Shown here: piece by piece, positions 8,768-16,470 of the stretch
Numbering within the stretch: position 1 is the first letter of the stretch
Layout: each line of letters opens with the position of its first letter
Origin: Kribbella pratensis
GTDB taxonomy: Bacteria; Actinomycetota; Actinomycetes; Propionibacteriales; Kribbellaceae
Length of the DNA stretch: 64,000 bases
Direction of reading: 5' to 3'
Assembly: GCF_004366075.1 (NCBI RefSeq)
Contig: NZ_SODU01000001.1
Location: 930,001 to 994,000, forward strand
Program-made: the position numbers and the translations under genes
Notes under the pieces: model-generated
Told to the model about the DNA's origin: nothing
Database searches by the model: none
The model's input: only the letters and a program-made list of their open reading frames with translations

Positions 8768-9495
8768 CGAGGTCCTCCTGTCGGGCCGAAGCGTTCAGTT
8801 CTGACGCGGGCCGGATCGTGTCCGGCCGCAACCAGCAGGTTCGCCACCGTTTCCACGAACGGCGTCGGCCCGCACACGTACGTCGTCGCGCCGTCCTCGG
8901 GCTTGAACGCGTACTGCTCGATCAGCTCCGCGTCGATCCGCCCCACCCGAGGCTCCCCGGCCGGCGCCTCCCGCGTGTACACGAGCCGTACGTCGACATT
9001 GTCCGAGGCGGCCAGGTCCTTCAGATCGCTCACGTAGATCACCGACTCCGGCCGCCGCACGGAGTACAGCAACCGCGCCGGCGTCGTACCAGCGACCGCA
9101 TGAGCCTGCAGCATCGCCCGCAACGGCACGACGCCCGATCCCCCGCCGATCAGCTGCACCGGCCCTTCCTGCTCGGGCGTCCACACGAACCACCCGCCGA
9201 CCGGTCCCCGGATCTCCAACGGATCCCCGACCTTCAGCACGTCGACGAGGTACGGCGACACCTCGCCGCCAGGCACCTGCTCGACGGTCAGCTCGATCGT
9301 CGAGCCGTGCGAACCGTCCCAGGCCGACGCGACCGAATACGACCGCGATGCGCGGTACCCGTCCTCCGCGGTCAGCCGTACGTCGAGATGCTGCCCCGCG
9401 AGATGCCCCTGCCAGTCCGGTACGTCGAGCACGATCGTGCGAGCCGTCCCGGTCTCCCGCCGTACGTCGGTCACCGTGGCGATCTGCCAAGACAT
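8764..9495 (-). CDS. Ferredoxin-reductase-like FAD/NAD(P)-binding oxidoreductase
   Basis: A 243-residue protein of the ferredoxin-NADP reductase fold. The FAD-binding barrel carries RASRSYSVASAW (RxYS-type motif) near residue 55, and the nucleotide-binding half carries GGGSGVVPLRAMLQAH near residue 115 and the C-terminal CGPTPFVETVANLLV. There is no ferredoxin-type iron-sulfur domain. The start is the ATG at 9495, 8 bp after the upstream molybdoprotein stop. The gene pair suggests it passes electrons between NAD(P)H and the sulfite-oxidase-like enzyme or a shared partner. Confidence 0.85.
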   Translation of the reverse strand: MSWQIATVTDVRRETGTARTIVLDVPDWQGHLAGQHLDVRLTAEDGYRASRSYSVASAWDGSHGSTIELTVEQVPGGEVSPYLVDVLKVGDPLEIRGPVGGWFVWTPEQEGPVQLIGGGSGVVPLRAMLQAHAVAGTTPARLLYSVRRPESVIYVSDLKDLAASDNVDVRLVYTREAPAGEPRVGRIDAELIEQYAFKPEDGATTYVCGPTPFVETVANLLVAAGHDPARVRTERFGPTGGPR

Positions 9496-9503
9496 GCGCG
9501 CGG

Positions 9504-10100
9504 TCAGTCGCCGGCGTATCGCTGTTCTTTCCATGGGTCTCCGTACTCGTGATAGCCGGCGGTCTCCCAGAAGCCGAGGTCCTCGGTGTCGGACAGCACC
9601 AGGCCCCGGACCCATTTGGCGCTCTTCCAGAAGTACAGGTGCGGAACGAGCAGTCGCGCGGGCCCGCCGTGCTCGGGGTCCAGGGGCTCACCGTCGTACT
9701 CGTAGGCGATCCAGGACTGCCCGTCGAGCAGGTCGTCGAGCGGCAGGTTCGTGGTGTAGCCGCCGTAGCTGTGCGCCATCGCGAAGTCTGCGCCGGTCTC
9801 GACGTCCGCGAGCAGCGTGTCGAGCGAGACGCCTTTCCAGGTTGTCTGCAGTTTGGACCACCGTGTCACACAGTGGATGTCCTTGGTGATCTCCTCGGCC
9901 GGCAGCGCCATCAGGGCCGCCCAGTCCCACTTGTACTTCTCGCCGGTCTCCGTGGTGACCGTGAACTCCCAGTGATCGGTCAGGATGTGCGGGGTCGGCC
10001 CCGCCGACAGCACCGGGAACTCGTGCGTCAGGTACTGCCCCGGCGGCAGATCCTTCCCACCCCCGCGCCGACCGGTGAATCCTGGCGACACGATGCCCAT
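9504..10100 (-). CDS. Sulfite-oxidase-like molybdopterin-dependent oxidoreductase
   Basis: A 198-residue single-domain protein of the sulfite oxidase/YedY molybdopterin fold. The conserved molybdenum-coordinating cysteine is in ITKDIHCVTRWSKL near residue 99. There is no signal peptide and no Tat motif, so unlike MsrP/YedY it should be cytoplasmic. The ATG at 10100 has a strong GGGAGG 6 nt upstream; the longer frame start at 10136 lacks this. It heads an operon with a flavin reductase-like protein and a zinc-ribbon protein. Substrate unknown. No other molybdenum-cofactor gene is near except moaA at 47 kb. Confidence 0.85.
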   Translation of the reverse strand: MGIVSPGFTGRRGGGKDLPPGQYLTHEFPVLSAGPTPHILTDHWEFTVTTETGEKYKWDWAALMALPAEEITKDIHCVTRWSKLQTTWKGVSLDTLLADVETGADFAMAHSYGGYTTNLPLDDLLDGQSWIAYEYDGEPLDPEHGGPARLLVPHLYFWKSAKWVRGLVLSDTEDLGFWETAGYHEYGDPWKEQRYAGD

Positions 10101-10292
10101 AACGACCTCCCTCGGCTCCTGGACGCAGTCAATCACGCTCTCCCCGCGCGCGGGGAGAGCAGCGGGCCGAACACGCGGCTAGACTCCGAACGACGGATGA
10201 GTAGCGCCGCATCGGGTACCGGTCATGATCAGGCGGCTGGACCGGCGGAGTGGACATGGGCGTGGCCGCACAGAGTCTCTCGGTGGCGCGCT

Positions 10293-11150
10293 ATGAACAA
10301 CATCTCGACGATCCCGCTAGGGTGGAAGTTCCGCCCACTGGCGGTTCGATTATGGGCGGATTGGGTGGATCACGACCGTAGCGCGAAGGTGTGGGGAGCG
10401 ATCAGAGCCGTTGCCGACGGCGCGGCCCCGTCGCTCGCGCACGCCGTGTCGGCCTGCTCACAGGCGCTGTCCGCGGCCGGCGCGGGGCTCGCGATGACGC
10501 GCGACGGCGGACTGCTCGAGCCGGTGCTGGCCACGGGTCCGGAGATCGGTGAACTGGACGAGCTCCAGTTCGAGCTCGGCGAGGGGCCGAGTGGTGACGC
10601 GTCCGCCATCACTGCGCCGGTGCTCGAGGCGAACCTCGGCGGGGTCGCGGCCGGCCGGCGGTGGCCGGCGTTCGCCGCGGCTGGTGTCCAACGGGGTATG
10701 TGCGGCGTCTTCGCGTTCCCGGTCGCCGCCGGAGCCGCGAGGGTCGGCGTCCTGACCGTTTACCGGCGGGAGCCGGGACCATTGCAGCGCGAGCAAGTGG
10801 AGCAGGCGCTGGTCTTCGCCGATGCGCTCTTCGTGCTCGCCCTGGACAACCGTCACGGTGTCAGCGCGGATCTGGACCAGGTGATCGAGGCTGCGTTCAC
10901 CGCTCGCCGGGCCGAGGTCCACCAGGCCGCGGGCAGGCTCGCCTCCCAGCAGCGCATCAGTGTCACCGACGCGCTGGCCCGGCTGCGCGCCTACGCGTAC
11001 AGCAGTGGTTCGCCGTTGTACAAGATCGCCATCGACGTGATGGCCGATCGCCTGCACCTCGACGGTGATCACCCCCCGGGGGGCGGTCCACCGCCGAAGC
11101 CGCAGCTGAATGACCCCGGAACGGCCGAGAAGGAAGAGGAGGAGAACTGA
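10293..11150 (+). CDS. GAF-ANTAR domain regulator (first of a coupled pair)
   Basis: The protein (about 285 residues from this ATG) has a GAF domain over roughly residues 40-190 and a C-terminal ANTAR domain (about 205-262, HQAAGRLASQQRISVTDALA then LRAYAYSSG), followed by an acidic, proline-rich tail. ANTAR domains bind paired hairpins in mRNA and antiterminate transcription. The start is uncertain: an ATG at 10197 follows a TAGACT -10 element, and a GTG at 10365 would avoid a rare TTA codon (10350-10352) and the poorly conserved N-terminus. The stop overlaps the next start by 1 nt. Confidence 0.8.
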   Translation: MNNISTIPLGWKFRPLAVRLWADWVDHDRSAKVWGAIRAVADGAAPSLAHAVSACSQALSAAGAGLAMTRDGGLLEPVLATGPEIGELDELQFELGEGPSGDASAITAPVLEANLGGVAAGRRWPAFAAAGVQRGMCGVFAFPVAAGAARVGVLTVYRREPGPLQREQVEQALVFADALFVLALDNRHGVSADLDQVIEAAFTARRAEVHQAAGRLASQQRISVTDALARLRAYAYSSGSPLYKIAIDVMADRLHLDGDHPPGGGPPPKPQLNDPGTAEKEEEEN

Positions 11151-11878
11151 TGAGTGCGTCCGACCGCAGAGTGCGCGAGGTGTTCATCGAACTGTCGGAC
11201 ACGCTTGTCGACGACTTCGACGTCATCGAGTTCTTGGACCGGCTCGCCGCGCGCTGCAGCGAACTGCTGGGGGTATCGGCCTGTGGCATTCTCCTCGCCG
11301 ATCATCACGGTGCGCTGAACCTGGTCGCGGCCTCCACCGAACAGGCCCGGCTGGTCGAGCTGAACCAGCTGCAGAACCTCGAGGGCCCGTGTTTCGACGC
11401 GTTCAGCACCGGCCGCTCGGTGCAGCATCCGGACCTGCGGACTGCTCGAGGGCGCTGGCCCCGCTTCACCGCAGCCGCTGTCAGCGGCGGGTATCTCTCG
11501 GTGCAGGCGCTGCCGATGCGATTGCGCGACACAGTCCTCGGGGCGGTGAATCTGTTCAGCAGGACCACCGGGGAACTGGATGCCGACACCATCACCCTGG
11601 GGCAGGCGCTGGCCGACGCGGCCACGATCGGCATCGTGCACCAACGCGCTCTCGCCCGCCAGGAGATCGTCACCGAGCAGCTCCAGACCGCTCTGAACAG
11701 CCGGATCCTGATCGAGCAGGCGAAGGGATTCCTCAGCCACAGCCTCGACATGGATGTCGACGAGGCCTTCGCCTTGATGCGTTCGTACGCCCGGACCAAC
11801 AACCGTCGCCTGACCGATGTCGCCGACGACGTCGTCCAGGCCAGGCTGGATCTCACCCCATCCCCGTCGCCGGAGTAG
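11150..11878 (+). CDS. GAF-ANTAR domain regulator (second of a coupled pair)
   Basis: A 242-residue protein with a GAF domain at about residues 20-165 and an ANTAR domain at about 175-232 (LNSRILIEQAKGFLSHSLDM, then AFALMRSYARTNNRRLTDVA), the classical ANTAR pattern. Its ATG overlaps the previous stop (TGATG) and is preceded by GAGGAGGAGA, so the two are coupled and may act together. GAF domains bind small ligands or mediate dimerisation, and ANTAR acts on RNA; the target transcript is unknown. Confidence 0.88.
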   Translation: MSASDRRVREVFIELSDTLVDDFDVIEFLDRLAARCSELLGVSACGILLADHHGALNLVAASTEQARLVELNQLQNLEGPCFDAFSTGRSVQHPDLRTARGRWPRFTAAAVSGGYLSVQALPMRLRDTVLGAVNLFSRTTGELDADTITLGQALADAATIGIVHQRALARQEIVTEQLQTALNSRILIEQAKGFLSHSLDMDVDEAFALMRSYARTNNRRLTDVADDVVQARLDLTPSPSPE

Positions 11879-11961
11879 TTGTCACAAGCCGTGGCGCCTT
11901 GCTGACTTACGGGTTAGGGTGATCGGAGCCTGTTCGGGCATGCCCAAGACCTCGGCGCCAG

Positions 11962-11998
11962 GTGTGTCGCGCCGCCGGAGGGGTTGCGCACGACACAC
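11962..11998. terminator. Hairpin between convergent ANTAR and acyl-CoA dehydrogenase genes
   Basis: GTGTGTCG (11962-11969) pairs with CGACACAC (11991-11998) across a 21-nt loop. It lies in the 227-bp gap between convergent genes, the only structure I see there. No T tract is present, so terminator function is tentative. Confidence 0.35.
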
Positions 11999-12105
11999 GG
12001 TGAGACCCACCACAGGACGCTCACACCGTCTGGCTGGTGATCAGGCGCAGGACCCGTCGCGACGGCGCCACCCCACGTGCGCACCGTGCGACGGTTCCCC
12101 TGCGT

Positions 12106-13248
12106 CTAGACTCCCATCGTTCGCCCGATGATCTCTTTCATGATCTCCGTGGTGCCGCCGTAGATGGTCTGGATGCGGGTGTCTAAGTAGGCCTTCGCGA
12201 TCGGGTACTCGGTCATGAAGCCGTATCCGCCGTGCAACTGCAGGCACCGGTCGACGACCTTCTTCTGCAGCTCGGTGGTCCACCACTTGGCCATCGCGGC
12301 CTCGGCCACGGTCAGCGTTCCGGCGTTGAGTTCCTGGATGCAGCGGTCGACGAACACCCGGGCGATCTGGGTCTCGGTGGCGAGCTCCGCGAGTACGAAA
12401 CGACTGTTCTGGAACGATCCGATCGGACGGCCGAACGCCTTGCGGTCCTTCACGTACCGCAGCGTGTCCTCGAGCATGTTCTCGCAGGCGGCGGCCGCGA
12501 CCACCGCGATCGTCAATCGCTCCTGCGGCAGCTTCTCCATCAGGTAGCCGAAACCCTTGCCCTCCTCGCCGAGCAGGTTGTCCACGGGAACCCGGACGTC
12601 GTCGAAGAACAGCTCCGCGGTGTCCTGCGCCTTCAGCCCGATCTTGTCCAGGTTCCGCCCGCGCTCGAACCCCGGCATTCCACGCTCGACCACGATCAGC
12701 GAGATCCCCTGCGCCCCGGCGTCCGGGTCGGTCTTGGCCACGACGATCACCAGATCGGCGAGAATCCCGTTGGAAATGAAGGTTTTCTGCCCGTTCAGCA
12801 CGTAGTGGTCGCCGTCGCGCCGAGCGGTGGTCCGGATGCCCTGCAGATCGCTGCCGGCCCCGGGCTCGGTCATCGCGATCGCGGTGATCGTCTCCCCGGA
12901 ACAGAACGCCGGCAGCCAGCGCGCCATCTGCTCGTCGGTCGCGTAGTCCAGCAGGTACGCCGAATTGATGTCGGTGTGGATGGTGAAGCCGACCCCGCTG
13001 GCGCGAACCCGGGTCAGCTCCTCGATCAGCACGGTGTTGAACCGGAAGTCACGAACGCCGCCCCCGCCGTACTGCTCCGGCATCATGAAGCCGAGCAGGC
13101 CGGCCGCGCCGGCCGCGGTCCAGAGTTCCCGCGGGACGATCCCGGCGTCCTCCCAGCTGTCGTGGTGCGGGACGATCTCCTTGTCGCAGAACGACCGGAC
13201 GGTCTCCCGGAAGGCGTCGTGATCGGCGTCGAACAGCTGACGTTCCAC
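12106..13248 (-). CDS. Acyl-CoA dehydrogenase
   Basis: A 380-residue flavoprotein of the acyl-CoA dehydrogenase family. It has the N-terminal helical domain, the FAD/substrate motif AIAMTEPGAGSDLQGIRTTA near residue 130, and the C-terminal signature with the catalytic glutamate in IQTIYGGTTEIMKEIIGR at the end. It introduces the alpha-beta double bond in acyl-CoA. It lies 27 bp downstream of the alpha-methylacyl-CoA racemase gene, so the pair probably prepares 2-methyl-branched acyl-CoAs for the FadAB enzymes. The chain-length preference is not readable. Confidence 0.93.
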   Translation of the reverse strand: MERQLFDADHDAFRETVRSFCDKEIVPHHDSWEDAGIVPRELWTAAGAAGLLGFMMPEQYGGGGVRDFRFNTVLIEELTRVRASGVGFTIHTDINSAYLLDYATDEQMARWLPAFCSGETITAIAMTEPGAGSDLQGIRTTARRDGDHYVLNGQKTFISNGILADLVIVVAKTDPDAGAQGISLIVVERGMPGFERGRNLDKIGLKAQDTAELFFDDVRVPVDNLLGEEGKGFGYLMEKLPQERLTIAVVAAAACENMLEDTLRYVKDRKAFGRPIGSFQNSRFVLAELATETQIARVFVDRCIQELNAGTLTVAEAAMAKWWTTELQKKVVDRCLQLHGGYGFMTEYPIAKAYLDTRIQTIYGGTTEIMKEIIGRTMGV

Positions 13249-13275
13249 GGGCGGTTCCTCTCAGTTCGGGCCGTG

Positions 13276-14397
13276 CTAGTTCTGGACGGCTGCGCCGGAC
13301 TCCAGCAGCCCGTCGATGTCGGTGATTCCCCAGTCGGCCAGCGCTTCCCGGGTGTGCTCCCCCGGTCGCGCGGGCGGTCGGTCCAGGCGGGTCGGCGTAC
13401 GGTCGAAGCGCGGCGCCGGTGCCGCCTGCCGGACGCCGTGGTGGTCCACGAACGTGCCTCGGGCAACGAGGTGCGGGTGGTCGCCGGCCAGTGGCAGCAC
13501 CGGCGCGACGCAGGCGTCCGAGCCGTCGAACAGCTCGGTCCACTCCGCCTGAGTCCGCTGCCGGAACGCCTCGGCCAGAACCTTCCGCAGCTCCGGCCAC
13601 TGCGACGGATCGTTGCGGTCCGGCGCGTCCAGACCGAGTTTGCCGATCAGCTCGGCGTAGAACTGCGGTTCCAGCGCCCCGACCGCGACATGCTTCCCGT
13701 CGGCGGTCTCGTACACGTCGTAGAACGGCGCACCGGTGTCCAGCAGGTTCGTCCCGCGCTCCTGCCGCCACGACCCGGCGGCGAGGGCCCCGAGCAGCAT
13801 CGTGGTCAGGTGCGCCGATCCGTCCACGATCGCCGCGTCCACGACCTGTCCCCGCCCGCTGCGCTGCGCCTCGTTCAGCGCCGCGAGGACGCCGATCACG
13901 AGGTACAGCGAGCCGCCCGCGAAGTCACCGAGCAGGTTCGCCGGCACCTGCGGCGGTCCGTCGGCGCGCCCGATCAGGTGGAGCGCGCCGGACAGCGCGA
14001 GGTAGTCGATGTCGTGCCCGGCCGCTTGCGCGAGCGGACCATCCTGCCCCCACCCGGTCATCCGCCCGTACACGAGCCGCGGATTGATCGCGTGACAGTC
14101 CGCCGGCCCGAGCCCGAGCCGCTCGGCCACTCCGGGCCGGAATCCTTCGACCAGTACGTCGGCCTGCGCGACCAGCCGCCGTACGACGTCCACGGCGGCG
14201 GGCTGCTTGAGATCCAGGGCCGCGCTCCGACGGCCGCGGTTGACGAGATCCAGCTCCGGTGGGCCCATCGACACGCTGCCACCGGGGCGATCGATCCGCA
14301 GCACGTCGGCGCCGAGCTCGGCGAGCATCATGCATGCGAACGGCGCCGGACCGAGGCCGGCCAGCTCGACCACCTTCACGCCCTCGAGTGGACCCAT
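13276..14397 (-). CDS. mcr: Alpha-methylacyl-CoA racemase (CaiB/BaiF family)
   Basis: A 373-residue family III CoA-transferase-fold protein that closely matches the Mycobacterium tuberculosis racemase MCR as I remember it. The catalytic histidine is in QAAGHDIDYLAL, the aspartate in LLGDFAGGSLYLV, and the conserved EPQFYAEL segment follows. It interconverts R- and S-2-methylacyl-CoA so that branched chains can enter beta-oxidation. The ATG lies 7 nt after a CACAAT -10 element, so the message is probably leaderless. Its promoter duplicates that of fadA, which supports the racemase assignment over a generic CoA transferase. Confidence 0.88.
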   Translation of the reverse strand: MGPLEGVKVVELAGLGPAPFACMMLAELGADVLRIDRPGGSVSMGPPELDLVNRGRRSAALDLKQPAAVDVVRRLVAQADVLVEGFRPGVAERLGLGPADCHAINPRLVYGRMTGWGQDGPLAQAAGHDIDYLALSGALHLIGRADGPPQVPANLLGDFAGGSLYLVIGVLAALNEAQRSGRGQVVDAAIVDGSAHLTTMLLGALAAGSWRQERGTNLLDTGAPFYDVYETADGKHVAVGALEPQFYAELIGKLGLDAPDRNDPSQWPELRKVLAEAFRQRTQAEWTELFDGSDACVAPVLPLAGDHPHLVARGTFVDHHGVRQAAPAPRFDRTPTRLDRPPARPGEHTREALADWGITDIDGLLESGAAVQN

Positions 14398-14404
14398 GGG
14401 CGCT

Positions 14405-14435
14405 ATTGTGACAGTTCTACTGTCACAGTCGTCAA
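14405..14435 (-). promoter_or_regulatory. MerR-type promoter/operator of the racemase operon
   Basis: On the minus strand TTGACG (14435-14430) and CACAAT (14410-14405) are 19 nt apart. The spacer contains a perfect palindrome: TGTGACAGT (14407-14415) and ACTGTCACA (14419-14427) around TCT. The core TGACAG-N5-CTGTCA, the 19-nt spacing and the 7-nt distance to the ATG are the same as at fadA. The -35 box overlaps the end of the upstream membrane-protein gene. Confidence 0.75.
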
Positions 14436-14821
14436 GTCAACTTGCGCGTCCCCACCAGAGCGGTCAGCGGCAGGACCACCATCAGGATCACGACGGCGGC
14501 GAGTACGACCGACCATCCCGGCTCGCCTTCCTCGAGATGGGCGAGGTGGAAGATCATGTGCGGCAGCGAGAACGCGAGATACGCCAGCAGCGCCACGGCC
14601 GCCAGGTAGCGGTCCAGGCGAATCGCGGCGGCGGTCAGGACGATCCCCAGCCCGAGCGAAGCACCGCCGAAGTCGTGGAAGAGATGGTCGCTGTACGGCG
14701 GTGTCCAGTCGACCGTCGGCACGTGGTCGTAGAAGGTCTTCGGAGTGAACGTCAGCCACCCACCGAGAACCAGCTCGAACGCGGCGAAGACGATCAGCAC
14801 CGCGCGGACGTAGCCCTTCAT
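14432..14821 (-). CDS. Small membrane protein, four predicted helices
   Basis: A 129-residue integral membrane protein with hydrophobic segments near residues 5-22, 48-66, 70-90 and 105-123 and a histidine-rich loop (PHMIFHLAHLEEGEPG). I do not recognise the family with certainty. The ATG at 14821 overlaps the stop of the epimerase-like gene by 4 nt, so it belongs to the sigma-factor operon and may be a co-target of that sigma factor. No catalytic motif is visible. Confidence 0.75.
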   Translation of the reverse strand: MKGYVRAVLIVFAAFELVLGGWLTFTPKTFYDHVPTVDWTPPYSDHLFHDFGGASLGLGIVLTAAAIRLDRYLAAVALLAYLAFSLPHMIFHLAHLEEGEPGWSVVLAAVVILMVVLPLTALVGTRKLT

Positions 14822-15543
14822 CGGAGGTAGTCCGCGAAGGTGATACGCCCGTACGCCGGACCGTCCACCATCGCCGCGCCGTCGGCGTACGCCCGGAAGA
14901 TCTTTCCGCCCAGCCGCAACGGCAGCACCGGCCGGCGCGAGGACCGCGCCTGCTTCCACATCCGGGCCAGTTCGAGAACAGGCCGCCGCTCCGGACCGCC
15001 GATGTCCGCGACGCGACCGTTCACCGGAGGCTCGTCGACGAGTTCGGCGAGCCGGACCGCGACGTCCTCGACCGCGATCGGCTGCAGCGGGATCGCGGGG
15101 GCGAGCACCATCGGCACGAAACGCTGGGCGCTCAGGACTCGATCGACGAGGTTGTGGAACTGGGTAGCCCGCAGGATCGTGTACGGCACGCCGGACTCGG
15201 CGACCAGGCGCTCGACCTCGAGCTTGTGCCGGTAGTACGCGAGCGGAATGCGGTCGATGCCGGCGATCGACATCACCACGAGGTGCTGTACACCCGCGGC
15301 GGCTTTGAGCAGGTTGCGAGTCTGCTCGATGTCCCGGCGGCCCTGGCTCGTGGCCAGATGCACGACCACCCCCGACCCGTCGATCGCAGCGGCCAGTCCC
15401 TCGCCGGTCGTCAGGTCGCCGACGACCCGGTCGGGTCCGGGCTTCCGGCTCAACACCCGGACCTGATGATCAGCGGCGCACAGTCGGGCCACGGTCGGCC
15501 GGCCCAGGGTGCCGGTTCCACCGGTGACAAGGATGGAATTCAT
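14818..15543 (-). CDS. NAD(P)-binding epimerase-like protein (NmrA/SDR-atypical)
   Basis: A 241-residue Rossmann-fold protein with the dinucleotide motif LVTGGTGTLGRPTVARL at the N-terminus and the SMSIAGIDRIPLAYYRHKLE region, which holds a YxxxK-like YRHK. It resembles atypical short-chain dehydrogenases that bind NAD(P) and oxidise or epimerise small molecules. It follows the ECF41-type sigma gene by 18 bp. ECF41 sigma factors are known to control carboxymuconolactone decarboxylases, oxidoreductases or epimerases next to them, so this is the expected target. Substrate unknown. Confidence 0.87.
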   Translation of the reverse strand: MNSILVTGGTGTLGRPTVARLCAADHQVRVLSRKPGPDRVVGDLTTGEGLAAAIDGSGVVVHLATSQGRRDIEQTRNLLKAAAGVQHLVVMSIAGIDRIPLAYYRHKLEVERLVAESGVPYTILRATQFHNLVDRVLSAQRFVPMVLAPAIPLQPIAVEDVAVRLAELVDEPPVNGRVADIGGPERRPVLELARMWKQARSSRRPVLPLRLGGKIFRAYADGAAMVDGPAYGRITFADYLR

Positions 15544-15561
15544 TTGCTGGTGTCCTTTCCG

Positions 15562-16470
15562 TCACCAGCTGAGATCGGGCAGCCCTTCGATTTGTGACAA
15601 CTGGGCGACGGCGAAGGCCAGCTTTTCCGGGTTCATCACGAACTGCACGTCGGTGACGCCGTCCGGTCCGATGCCGATGAAGCAGATCGCCATGATCCCG
15701 CTGGGCCCGACGGCCAGCAGCGCGGGGCCGCCGTTCGCCTCCGCCAGGTGGGCCTCGATACCGGCGCCGAAACGCTGCAGCGCCCCGGACAGGTAGCGCG
15801 CGACCCGGTCGCGGCCGACCAGCACGTTGCGCGCGGCGGACACCTTGCCACCGCTGTCGGCGCGCGACTCCACGTCCTCGGCCAGCAGCTTCTCGAGCTC
15901 CTCGATCTCCCCCAGTCGCGCGGCCGCGATGAACCGCTCGACCAGCTTCCGCCAGCCCGCATTGTCGACCGGCTGCTGACGCGGTCCCTCGGCGCTGAGC
16001 TTCTTCCCCGCCCGCGACGCCAACTGCCGCGCGTTCGCCTCCGACGTGCCGATCAGCTCGGCAACCTCGCGGTACCCGTACGCGAATGCCTCGTGCAACA
16101 CGTACGCCGCCCGCTCGGCAGGCGTCAGCCGTTCGAGCAGGAGCAACAGCGCGAACGACACCGACTCCCGCTCCGCCACAACCTCCAACGGACCGAGCGC
16201 GTCGAACTCGGCCCGCCCTGTCAGCACAGGTTCCGGCAGCCACTGCCCGACGTACAGCTCCCGCCGCGCTCGCGCCGAGGTCAGCTGCTTGATGGACAGG
16301 TTCGTGACGATCTTCGCCAGGTACGCGTCCGGATCACGCACGGTCGCGCGGTCGGCATCCTGCCAACGCAGCCACGCGTCCTGCAGAATCTCCTCGGCAT
16401 CCGTCGCCGTACCGGTCATCCGGTACGCAATCCCGAACAACCGACCCCGCAGCCGTTCGAAATCATCCAT
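15562..16470 (-). CDS. sigJ: ECF41-type RNA polymerase sigma factor with C-terminal SnoaL-like domain
   Basis: A 302-residue sigma factor. Region 2 (FGIAYRMTGTATDAEEILQD) covers about residues 10-75, region 4 (ERLTPAERAAYVLHEAFAYG, then the helix-turn-helix with GTSEANARQLASRA) about 110-165, and a SnoaL-like domain follows to the end. The linker contains WLPEP and the C-terminal domain contains DSGGKV, close to the DGGGK motif; both are known ECF41 signatures, in which the C-terminal domain replaces an anti-sigma factor. The ATG at 16470 overlaps the DinB stop. The symbol sigJ follows mycobacterial naming for this type and is only a family label. Confidence 0.9.
   Translation of the reverse strand: MDDFERLRGRLFGIAYRMTGTATDAEEILQDAWLRWQDADRATVRDPDAYLAKIVTNLSIKQLTSARARRELYVGQWLPEPVLTGRAEFDALGPLEVVAERESVSFALLLLLERLTPAERAAYVLHEAFAYGYREVAELIGTSEANARQLASRAGKKLSAEGPRQQPVDNAGWRKLVERFIAAARLGEIEELEKLLAEDVESRADSGGKVSAARNVLVGRDRVARYLSGALQRFGAGIEAHLAEANGGPALLAVGPSGIMAICFIGIGPDGVTDVQFVMNPEKLAFAVAQLSQIEGLPDLSW
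15573..15599 (-). promoter_or_regulatory. Candidate ECF41-type promoter of the epimerase-like gene, inside the sigma gene
   Basis: On the minus strand TGTCACA (15599-15593) is followed after 15 nt by CGATC (15577-15573). The published ECF41 consensus is TGTCACA, about 16 nt, CGTC, so the -35 is perfect and the -10 one base off. It lies in the last 40 bp of the sigma gene and about 30 nt before the epimerase ATG, a plausible autoregulated target promoter. Confidence 0.5.

Noticed and set aside
12232..14748. An 838-codon plus-strand frame opposite the racemase and dehydrogenase genes
   Set aside because: GC-skewed codon positions of the real minus-strand genes leave the opposite strand open. 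The translation has no recognisable domain.
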